A stretch of 9,076 nt of DNA from positions 1 through 9,076 of the forward strand of contig SFNC01000123.1 in NCBI GenBank assembly GCA_004554255.1, written 5' to 3'. Shown in pieces: positions 1-5,243 of this stretch; the first letter of the stretch is position 1; each line of letters starts with the position of its first letter. The notes beneath the pieces are model-generated. The model saw nothing but the letters and a program-made list of their open reading frames with translations, ran no database searches and had not been told where the DNA came from. Position numbers and translations under genes: made by a program. The stretch comes from Bacteroidales bacterium (GTDB taxonomy: Bacteria; Bacteroidota; Bacteroidia; Bacteroidales; Muribaculaceae).

Positions 1-21
1 GGTGGTTGAAATGTTAAAAAA
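1..21. repeat. probable left inverted repeat of the IS
   Basis: The first bases of the window resemble, with gaps, the inward-reading right end of the element (1427 to 1408). The shared core is AATGTTAAAAAA here against AATGTAAAAAA there, preceded by a G/T-rich GG-starting stretch in both. The repeat is imperfect and may begin before base 1. Confidence 0.4.
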
Positions 22-42
22 CTACCCGAATGAGAAATTATT

Positions 43-1032
43 TTAGGCGCATAGTTTAGAAAGGCGAAAAAGGAAGAAAGGTATGTCAGTCACACCTCTG
101 AACTGACTCCGGAATGCTTTGACTTTGGCGTTGAAAGACTCTGCTCCGGCATTAGTCGAGCGATTGATAAAGTAATTGAGGATAGTGTCGTAGTGGTTAC
201 GGAATGTCTCGGTCACCGTACGGAATTGTCCGTCATCCATTTCATCAACTTTGTTGTACCAACGGGCTAAATTCAGACGAGCAGTGTCTTTATCAACTTT
301 GCGGTTGAATATATCGGTCAGATCCATCGCTAGATCGTATGCTTTCTTCAGCTCGGGGTAAAATTCAAAGATTATATCTGCTCTCCACTGTTGTGATTTA
401 GTCCATTTAGAGGCGTGCTTTGTCAGAATGTATTTTGCTCTTGCGAGCAGTTGCTTGCGGGTGTCGCCGTTGGCATAGCGAAAAGGTACATAAGCAATCC
501 CGGCCTTACGGCAGCGTGCGATTTCCTCATTCTCGATATCCCTCGCCATCCAGCGCAGGGATATGCGCAGGTCATCAATTGCATCATAATAGAGTTTATG
601 CACATGGAATCGGTCGTTAGTAATAGTTGCATTGGGGAACGAGCGCCGAGCGATAAGCATCATCGATGATGACAGGTCGAGCGTTATCTCCCTGACAGTT
701 TTACGTTTGACTAACGGTATCTTATCCAGTACGGCAATGACTGTCTCGGCCTTGGTTCCGCGTATGGCAGCCACTAACGCTCCCTTGCCGCCATGGGCAT
801 CTCGGTTTGTCACAAACGTGTAGAGTTCGCCACAACTGAGCGATGACTCATCTATGGCAAGGTTTGGGCCAACATTCTGCGGATAAATGACATATTGCTC
901 AGCATGAACAAGCTGTTTCCACTGCCGGTAGCCACTGAATATATCCTTATATTGCCGTGACAGATTTGCTCCGTTGACACCATAATGGGAACCTATCGAA
1001 CGGATGCTTTCCGGGGTAGACTCAATCCGCAC
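43..1032 (-). CDS. ISL3-family transposase, catalytic region (ISAon1-like ORF2)
   Basis: This is the 329-aa catalytic part of a DDE transposase that cuts and joins the IS ends. A short helix-turn-helix-like segment (about residues 10-28, SIGSHYGVNGANLSRQYK) precedes an RNase H-like DDE_Tnp_ISL3 domain. Visible ISL3 hallmarks are IDESS near residue 61 (first Asp), LDLSSSM near 118, NDRFHVHKL near 138 (second Asp with the family's DRFH signature) and AGAESFNAKVKAFRSQFRG near 294-312 (catalytic Glu in the family's aEsfN-K context). The best start is GTG at 1032, because an in-frame TAA lies at 1036-1038. It overlaps the N-terminal ORF by 11 bp in the +1 frame, so the working protein is probably a fusion of about 440 aa, the usual ISL3 transposase length, made by frameshifting or by coupled re-initiation. 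It ends in TAA at 43-45 with no truncation. The family assignment is firm; the subgroup name is from memory. Confidence 0.88.
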   Translation of the reverse strand: MRIESTPESIRSIGSHYGVNGANLSRQYKDIFSGYRQWKQLVHAEQYVIYPQNVGPNLAIDESSLSCGELYTFVTNRDAHGGKGALVAAIRGTKAETVIAVLDKIPLVKRKTVREITLDLSSSMMLIARRSFPNATITNDRFHVHKLYYDAIDDLRISLRWMARDIENEEIARCRKAGIAYVPFRYANGDTRKQLLARAKYILTKHASKWTKSQQWRADIIFEFYPELKKAYDLAMDLTDIFNRKVDKDTARLNLARWYNKVDEMDDGQFRTVTETFRNHYDTILNYFINRSTNAGAESFNAKVKAFRSQFRGVTDIPFFLFRLSKLCA

Positions 1033-1042
1033 CTTTTAAAAA
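1022..1042 (-). other. ORF1/ORF2 overlap, candidate +1 recoding site
   Basis: In the ORF1 frame the minus strand reads GCT TTT TTA AAA GGT GCG GAT TGA. The ORF2 frame is +1 to it and is open only from AAG at 1033-1035 onward, because TAA sits at 1036-1038. The usable window is therefore AAA GGT GCG GAT TGA. A +1 slip of tRNA-Lys from AAA (1034-1036) to AAG (1033-1035) would join Leu-Lys to Val-Arg-Ile-Glu. Re-initiation at GTG 1032 after stopping at 1022 is the alternative. The T6A4 tract resembles a -1 heptamer, but -1 leads into the wrong frame. Confidence 0.5.
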
Positions 1043-1369
1043 AGCCACGAACTCCGGAGTCAGGCGAGTGCCTTCCTCCGTAATATCGTAGTCATATGTG
1101 AATATACTTCCATCCTCGGTATCTCGCCATTTACGCCGTCGGACATGAAGATAGACGGCTTTGCCACGGATGGGAAAGTCCTGTATAATGCGCTCCTCGG
1201 TGAAGCCGTATTCCCTTACCGTTCCTTTTTTATAATCTTCACGGGACATATACCCTCGCTCGTCAAGCCAGTAGTCAAGACGCTCCGCTGACTCTTCATA
1301 ATTTACAAACTCGAAATTTTCCGTGATTACCTCAGGGAATATCGTCCTTAATACTTGCCATTGTTTCAT
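1022..1369 (-). CDS. ISAon1-family transposase N-terminal region protein (ORF1)
   Basis: This 115-aa ORF supplies the N-terminal part of the transposase. Recognisable stretches are DYWLDERGYMSREDYKKG (about 32-49), IQDFPIRGKAVYLHVRRRKW (about 62-81) and LTPEFVAFLKG at the end. Together they match the small protein that precedes ISL3-like catalytic ORFs in Bacteroidetes. By analogy with the zinc-ribbon/HTH part of ISL3 transposases it probably binds the IS ends, but the cysteines of a classical zinc ribbon are not evident. The start is ATG at 1369, four bases after a TAACTTTG promoter box. Its TGA stop at 1022-1024 lies inside the start of the catalytic ORF. Standing alone it would have no catalytic residue. 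Confidence 0.85.
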   Translation of the reverse strand: MKQWQVLRTIFPEVITENFEFVNYEESAERLDYWLDERGYMSREDYKKGTVREYGFTEERIIQDFPIRGKAVYLHVRRRKWRDTEDGSIFTYDYDITEEGTRLTPEFVAFLKGAD

Positions 1370-1373
1370 TCCG

Positions 1374-1407
1374 CAAAGTTAACTATTTTTGCCTGTTATT
1401 TAACAAC
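1374..1407 (-). promoter_or_regulatory. IS transposase promoter, possibly leaderless
   Basis: On the minus strand a perfect Bacteroidetes -7 box, TAACTTTG, lies at 1381-1374, with a weak -33-like GTTG at 1407-1404 (22-nt spacing). Only CGGA separates the -7 box from the ATG at 1369, so transcription would start at or within a base or two of the start codon. The -7 match is seen directly; the weak -33 box lowers confidence. Confidence 0.5.
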
Positions 1408-1427
1408 CGCTTTTTTACATTGACCCC
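1408..1427. repeat. probable right inverted repeat of the IS
   Basis: Read on the minus strand this is GGGGTCAATGTAAAAAAGCG, just outside the promoter of the transposase N-terminal ORF. It begins with G residues, as ISL3-family ends do, and resembles the start of the window. The exact outer base is uncertain because GACCCCGTT, which overlaps it at 1422-1430, also occurs in the dispersed repeat elsewhere in the window. Confidence 0.45.
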
Positions 1428-1626
1428 GTTTAACTATACCTCACGGTGCTGAGTAGCGCTGTGATTTTGTCCTGAACCGACAGCCTATACACTCCTCTTT
1501 CCCTCTCCATAAAAAATCCTCTGCGGGAGTTTCGCAAAAACCCTCTGCGTACCCGGCGCGCTCTGCGCGAGATTAAAATTCACTCTGCGTGAGGCGTTTA
1601 CGCATCCGGAATTGGGAAACGGGGTC
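1422..1626. repeat. 205-bp non-coding segment bounded by GACCCCGTTT inverted repeats
   Basis: GACCCCGTTT at 1422-1431 is exactly repeated in inverted form as AAACGGGGTC at 1617-1626. The right-hand copy, read on the minus strand from 1626 to 1611, is GACCCCGTTTCCCAAT. That differs at one base from the start of the dispersed repeat at 8981 once its internal junction is lined up. The segment may be a small miniature-transposon-like unit, or an inverted degenerate copy of the dispersed repeat interrupted by the IS. No clear target duplication flanks it. The left motif overlaps the probable IS end. Confidence 0.4.
1519..1593. repeat. cluster of four CTCTGCG direct repeats
   Basis: CTCTGCG occurs at 1519-1525, 1543-1549, 1561-1567 and 1583-1589. 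Three of the four continue as CTCTGCGNGAG, a small imperfect palindrome (1519-1529, 1561-1571, 1583-1593). They lie between the IS and the rpsA promoter in a stretch with no coding potential. They could be binding sites or remnants of a degenerate repeat; the function is unknown. Confidence 0.5.
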
Positions 1627-1663
1627 TAATTAACTTTTTATCAGTATTTTTTCGTGCAAAGTA

Positions 1664-1694
1664 TTTGTATATTAGAAAATTATGCCTAACTTTG
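1664..1694 (+). promoter_or_regulatory. rpsA promoter (Bacteroidetes -33/-7)
   Basis: TTTG at 1664-1667 and TAACTTTG at 1687-1694 are separated by 19 nt, which fits the Bacteroidetes housekeeping promoter consensus. Transcription should start near 1700, giving an rpsA leader of about 115 nt. The -7 box lies within an inverted repeat with TGCAAAGT at 1655-1662. Confidence 0.8.
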
Positions 1695-1704
1695 CAGTCG
1701 CAAA

Positions 1705-1776
1705 ATGCGGCCCGGCGCGGGTTGTGCGCCAAAATCTGTCTCCCGGCGCATGCCTCCGGCAGCCCTAAAGCCGCAT
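1705..1776 (+). promoter_or_regulatory. structured 5' leader of rpsA
   Basis: ATGCGGC at 1705-1711 pairs exactly with GCCGCAT at 1770-1776. The enclosed 58 nt hold two further hairpins: GGCGC/GCGCC at 1714-1730 (5 bp, plus a G-T pair, around a short loop) and TGCC/GGCA at 1751-1761. The layout could form a three-way junction in the rpsA mRNA leader. In E. coli, S1 represses translation of its own mRNA through the leader; a similar role here is inference. The last 30 nt before the ATG are A/T-rich and unpaired, with no Shine-Dalgarno sequence. Confidence 0.45.
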
Positions 1777-1816
1777 CAGCACTTGAATTAATTAACTTTT
1801 TTACTAACTATTTTTA

Positions 1817-3604
1817 ATGACAGAACTTAAAAACGGTCCCATCGAGGACTTCGATTGGGACGCCTACGAAAAAGGCGAAACCGCCGGTGAGAAATCTCGC
1901 GAAGAGCTCACCAAAACCTATGACGAGTCGCTGAACACAGTCAAGAACAAAGACGTAATTGAAGGTACCATCATCGCCCTCAACAAACGCGAGGCAGTGG
2001 TTAACATCGGTTACAAGAGCGACGGAATCATACCCATGAACGAATTCCGCTACAACCCCGAAATCAAAGTCGGCGACGTAGTAGAGGTATTCATCGAAAA
2101 CCAGGAAGATAAAAAAGGCCAGCTGATCCTCAGCCACCGCAAGGCTCGCGCCGCCCGCGCATGGGAGCGCATCAACGCCGCCCTGGCTAACGACGAGGTT
2201 ATCAAAGGCTTCATCAAATGCCGCACCAAAGGCGGCATGATCGTCGATGTATTCGGCATCGAGGCTTTCCTCCCCGGCTCACAGATCGACGTTAAACCCA
2301 TCCGCGACTACGATGTATTCGTAAGCAAGACAATGGAATTCAAAGTCGTTAAAATCAACGAGGAATTCAAAAACGTTGTCGTTTCGCACAAGGCCCTCAT
2401 CGAGGCCGAACTGGAAGCCCAGAAGAAAGACATCATCTCCAAGCTGGAGAAAGGCCAGGTACTGGAAGGCACCGTCAAGAACATCACCAGCTACGGTGTG
2501 TTCATCGACCTCGGCGGCGTAGACGGCCTCATCCACATCACAGACCTCTCTTGGGGCCGCGTAAACCACCCCAGCGAAGTTGTGGAACTCGACCAGAAGC
2601 TCAACGTTGTTATCCTTGACTTCGACGACGAGAAGAAGCGCATCGCCCTCGGCCTCAAGCAGCTCATGCCCCATCCCTGGGATGCCCTTAACCCCGACCT
2701 CAAAGTCGGCGACAAAGTCAAAGGCAAAGTTGTTGTCATGGCTGATTACGGCGCATTCCTGGAAATCGCTCCCGGCGTAGAAGGCCTTATCCACGTTTCT
2801 GAAATGTCCTGGAGCCAGCACCTCCGCTCTGCTCAGGAGTTCATGAAAGTCGGCGACGAAGTTGAGGCCGTTGTCCTCACCCTCGACCGCGAAGACCGCA
2901 AGATGAGCCTCGGCATCAAACAGCTCAAGAAAGATCCCTGGCAGGACATCGAGACCAAATATCCCCTCGGAAGCCGCCACACCGCTAAGGTGCGCAACTT
3001 CACCAACTTCGGCGTTTTCGTTGAAATCGAAGAAGGCGTTGACGGTCTCATCCACATCTCAGACCTCAGCTGGACCAAGAAAATCAAACACCCCAGCGAA
3101 TTCACTCAGATCGGTGCCGACATTGACGTTGAGGTTCTCGCTATCGACAAAGACAACCGTCGCCTCAGCCTCGGCCACAAGCAGCTGGAAGAGAACCCCT
3201 GGGATACCTTCGAGACATACTTCCCCGTTGGCTCCGTTCACGAAGGAACTATCGTCGAGATGTTCGACAAAGGCGCTGTTGTTGCCCTCCCCTACGGTGT
3301 TGAAGGCTTCGCAACTCCCAAACACCTCGTTAAGGAAGACGGCTCACAGGCCAAAGTTGACGAGAAGCTCAGCTTCAAGGTTATTGAGTTCAACAAGGAC
3401 GCAAAACGCATCATCCTCAGCCACAGCCGCATCTTCGAAGACGAAGCTCGCGCTGAAAAGGCTAAAGAGCGCCGCGCTACCCGCGCTCCCCGCGCCAAGA
3501 AAGAGGAAGAAGCTCCCGCAGCTATGAACCAGCCCCTCGAGAAAACCACCCTCGGTGACCTCGAAGCCCTGGCTGCCCTCAAAGAAAAACTCGCCGGCAA
3601 ATAA
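1817..3604 (+). CDS. rpsA: 30S ribosomal protein S1
   Basis: S1 sits on the small ribosomal subunit and captures and unfolds mRNA for initiation. This matters in Bacteroidetes, where Shine-Dalgarno pairing is little used. The 595-aa protein has six S1 (OB-fold) repeats at about residues 45-111, 125-194, 211-280, 296-366, 382-452 and 469-537. Repeats 3 to 5 are the most canonical and carry the GLIHITDLSW, GLIHVSEMSW and GLIHISDLSW signatures; repeats 1 and 2 are the diverged ribosome-docking type. The last 55 residues are a charged Ala/Arg/Lys/Glu-rich tail (RRATRAPRAKKEEEAP). Length and repeat number match Bacteroidales S1. The ATG at 1817 follows a long A/T-rich leader. Codons strongly favour C in the third position (CTC, ATC, GGC), typical of a highly expressed gene. 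It has its own promoter and terminator and appears monocistronic. Confidence 0.97.
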   Translation: MTELKNGPIEDFDWDAYEKGETAGEKSREELTKTYDESLNTVKNKDVIEGTIIALNKREAVVNIGYKSDGIIPMNEFRYNPEIKVGDVVEVFIENQEDKKGQLILSHRKARAARAWERINAALANDEVIKGFIKCRTKGGMIVDVFGIEAFLPGSQIDVKPIRDYDVFVSKTMEFKVVKINEEFKNVVVSHKALIEAELEAQKKDIISKLEKGQVLEGTVKNITSYGVFIDLGGVDGLIHITDLSWGRVNHPSEVVELDQKLNVVILDFDDEKKRIALGLKQLMPHPWDALNPDLKVGDKVKGKVVVMADYGAFLEIAPGVEGLIHVSEMSWSQHLRSAQEFMKVGDEVEAVVLTLDREDRKMSLGIKQLKKDPWQDIETKYPLGSRHTAKVRNFTNFGVFVEIEEGVDGLIHISDLSWTKKIKHPSEFTQIGADIDVEVLAIDKDNRRLSLGHKQLEENPWDTFETYFPVGSVHEGTIVEMFDKGAVVALPYGVEGFATPKHLVKEDGSQAKVDEKLSFKVIEFNKDAKRIILSHSRIFEDEARAEKAKERRATRAPRAKKEEEAPAAMNQPLEKTTLGDLEALAALKEKLAGK

Positions 3605-3629
3605 TCCCGGTACACAGTAACCCCATCAC

Positions 3630-3664
3630 GGCGGCGTGTCAAATTTTTGGCACGCCGCCTTTTT
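3630..3664 (+). terminator. rpsA intrinsic terminator
   Basis: The 9-bp perfect stem GGCGGCGTG (3630-3638) and CACGCCGCC (3651-3659) can extend inward by about four more pairs. It is followed at once by TTTTT at 3660-3664 and starts 25 nt after the rpsA stop. This is a classic Rho-independent terminator. Confidence 0.93.
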
Positions 3665-3800
3665 AGACCCCGTTCCCCTCTTCGCCTTAGCGCTTTCGGA
3701 GAAAGAATATTTGTTAACGCAGGGGTCGCAGATTTCGGTCAGATTTAGTCTTGCAGGTGAAGGAGCATAGCGGGCTATGTGACTGAACCAAGGAAAGATG
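3665..3800 (+). repeat. dispersed intergenic repeat, copy A
   Basis: The unit begins GACCCCGTTCCCC (3666-3678), then AATATTTGTTAACGCAGGGG (3706-3725), a diverged middle, GTGAAG (3757-3762), and a palindrome CATAGCGGGCTATG (3766-3779) followed by TGACTGA. The same blocks occur in the same order at 8980-9076. Copy A differs by 27 extra bases at 3679-3705, which contain a CTTTC/GAAAG hairpin, and by a covarying palindrome. It begins immediately after the terminator T-run. No ORF fits it. The right boundary is unclear because copy B is cut by the window end; the conserved unit may reach about 3860. Confidence 0.75.
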
Positions 3801-3936
3801 ACCACTAATAGAAGGACACACAGACAAGACCCGACCGCGCAAGGAGCAAGACTGACAGCATGAAAACTCCATCCGCCACCCGGACGTCGCCATTCGTCTC
3901 CATTGATGGCCTTTTCTTGAAAAAAATCATAAAAAT

Positions 3937-3969
3937 ACTGGGAATTTCCTTAAAAATTTATTACATTTG
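3937..3969 (+). promoter_or_regulatory. promoter of the PD40/amidase unit
   Basis: TACATTTG at 3962-3969 is a perfect TAnnTTTG -7 box. The -33 region is weak; ACTG at 3937-3940 (21-nt spacing) is the best candidate. Transcription should start near 3975, leaving a leader of about 255 nt before the ATG at 4231. No better promoter lies closer to the gene. Confidence 0.6.
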
Positions 3970-3975
3970 CATGTT

Positions 3976-4230
3976 CAATCTTTGCATACCTACGTATGTA
4001 CCAGATATTTACACGCGCCAATGCGCCCCATACCATAGGGCGGATTGTGCGCAATCAACTGTAACCCAGACCATTAACTATCAATAAAACAACATCACCA
4101 ACAGCTAAAAGACAGGCACTCCCCCCAACCCTCCCGCGCCGCCATCGGCGCCCCTCTCCCCAATCATCAACCGATAAAAAAATTAAATCAAAAAAATTAA
4201 TCCATTAATAATCTTTTTACCTTAACATTT
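3976..4230 (+). promoter_or_regulatory. long 5' leader upstream of the PD40 gene
   Basis: No convincing gene is seen here. Two hairpins are visible: CGCCC (4024-4028) with GGGCG (4038-4042), and the tighter GCGCCG (4136-4141) with CGGCGC (4146-4151) around a CCAT loop. The first follows a GCGCC/GCGCC direct repeat near 4015-4028. The last 60 nt are very A/T-rich (runs of A, TTAAT repeats), typical of SD-less Bacteroidetes start regions. Neither hairpin is followed by a T-run, so attenuation is not shown, and no known riboswitch class was recognised. Confidence 0.45.
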
Positions 4231-5217
4231 ATGCGTACTCAAATCCTTTTGGCATCTTTGTTTTGTGCCTCTGCAATGGGCTTCGCCCAGCAGAAGGTCG
4301 GCCAACTTGCCAACATCACGCGCGTCACTAATGACCTCGACGTGAAGTATGAGAACCCTCGTTTCTCACCTGACGGGAACAAAGTAGCTTTCACCAAGTT
4401 CGGTTACGAAGGTCTGTATGTACTGGACCGCAAGGCCAACAACGCCGTACAGCAGATCAACGGCGACTTAGGCGTAGGCTACATGTACCAGTGGAGCGCC
4501 GACGGTTCTGAGATTCTCTGCCGCAAGGTGCGTCAGGAAAAAGCCCCCAGCGGCTTCCCCCGCACTTACAACATCCAGTCTGTGGACGTGAAAACCAAAC
4601 AGGCTGTGACTCTCTCCGACGACGAAGGCTGCGAACTCCGTCCCGCTTCTTGGCGCTACAACAGCCGCGGCGAGGCTTCGGTTGTCGCTGACGGTCGCGT
4701 CCTCCGCTCCGGTCTCGTTTCCGCAGGCATGAAAAATGCTACCGCCGACGGTTCCAACTTCAAGATGCAGATCATCCAGCCCGCCTACCGCGTAAGCTTC
4801 ATCGTAGACTTTGACAACCTCTGGGTTGTTGACGCAAAAGGCGAGAAAAAAGTCATCTACGAAGGAACAGCCCTCTGCCCCGCTCTATCACCCGACGGCA
4901 AACAGGTCGCTTTCTGCGACATGGAGTCTAACGTAATGGTTATGAGCGTTAAAGGTGGCAAAGCCACTGTTATCGGCAAAGGCTTCAACCCCTCTTGGGC
5001 TAACAACGAGCAGATTGTTGTAGAGCAGACTGCCGACAATGGCCACGACTATCTGGCCGGCGACCTGCACATGCTCAGCGTCAAGGACAAATCGGACGTA
5101 GCGCTGACACGCACCCCGGGCCGCATCGAGATGAACCCCTGCGTTTCTCCCGACGGCAAGAAGATTGCCTTCACATCATTCGACGACGGTCAGGTTTACA
5201 TCGCTGACTTCGAATAA
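4231..5217 (+). CDS. exported PD40/TolB-like beta-propeller protein
   Basis: A 328-aa exported protein. The signal peptide is MRTQILLASLFCASAMGFA, with probable signal peptidase I cleavage after Ala19; there is no proper lipobox. The mature part is built from PD40-type blades with the xSPDGxxIAF signature: FSPDGNKVAF (45-54), WSADGSEILC (88-97, diverged), LSPDGKQVAF (219-228) and VSPDGKKIAF (305-314). Intervening strands such as LYVLDRK, NVMVMSVKGGK and DLHMLSVKDK are also blade-like. It is about as long as the propeller part of TolB, but it lacks the TolB N-terminal domain and any Tol-Pal neighbours, so it should not be called tolB. It ends 26 bp before the amidase gene and probably shares its transcript. 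PD40 propellers usually mediate protein or ligand binding; its partner is unknown, with the amidase the first candidate. A periplasmic or surface location is inferred. Confidence 0.85.
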   Translation: MRTQILLASLFCASAMGFAQQKVGQLANITRVTNDLDVKYENPRFSPDGNKVAFTKFGYEGLYVLDRKANNAVQQINGDLGVGYMYQWSADGSEILCRKVRQEKAPSGFPRTYNIQSVDVKTKQAVTLSDDEGCELRPASWRYNSRGEASVVADGRVLRSGLVSAGMKNATADGSNFKMQIIQPAYRVSFIVDFDNLWVVDAKGEKKVIYEGTALCPALSPDGKQVAFCDMESNVMVMSVKGGKATVIGKGFNPSWANNEQIVVEQTADNGHDYLAGDLHMLSVKDKSDVALTRTPGRIEMNPCVSPDGKKIAFTSFDDGQVYIADFE

Positions 5218-5243
5218 AAACCATTCCAAATTAAAAATCAGTC

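Larger units (their letters stand above)
1..1427 (-). mobile_element. ISL3-type (ISAon1-like) insertion sequence
   Basis: A compact IS of about 1.43 kb with two overlapping minus-strand ORFs that together make an ISL3-like DDE transposase. The right end is placed at about 1427. Read inward, it begins GGGGTCAATGTAAAAAAGCG. The left edge of the window, read inward, begins GGTGGTTGAAATGTTAAAAA, and the two align with small gaps around AATGT(T)AAAAAA, as expected of imperfect terminal inverted repeats. ISL3 elements usually begin with GG and make 8-bp target duplications; any left-hand duplication would lie outside the window, so neither end is proven. The ISAon1 family name is recalled from annotated Bacteroidetes relatives of the N-terminal ORF, not from a search. 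Both ORFs are open and all expected catalytic motifs are present, so the element may be active. Confidence 0.75.

Noticed and set aside
607..626. Shadow ORFs on the plus strand within the transposase (415-669, 420-620, 632-823)
   Set aside because: They lie inside a well-supported transposase gene on the opposite strand and have no family features.
1034..1040. T TTA AAA as a -1 slippery heptamer in the transposase overlap
   Set aside because: A -1 shift enters the third frame, not the frame of the catalytic ORF, so it cannot make the fusion.
1519..1593. A CRISPR array in the CTCTGCG cluster
   Set aside because: Repeat units are only 7-11 bp with irregular spacing and no cas genes in the window.
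1655..1663. A leftward promoter divergent from rpsA
   Set aside because: The minus strand reads TACTTTGC, one base short of TAnnTTTG, and no TTTG lies at a suitable distance upstream.
2279..3055. 258-aa minus-strand ORF opposite rpsA
   Set aside because: This is a mirror of the biased C-ending codons of rpsA. It matches no family and lies wholly within a certain gene.
3860..4087. 75-aa plus-strand ORF
   Set aside because: It overlaps the predicted promoter at 3937-3969, has no recognisable domain, and its composition shifts from Ser/Pro-rich to random. It is more likely a chance ORF in a non-coding region.
4231..5217. Calling the propeller protein TolB
   Set aside because: Only the PD40 propeller is shared. 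The TolB N-terminal domain and tol-pal neighbours are absent.
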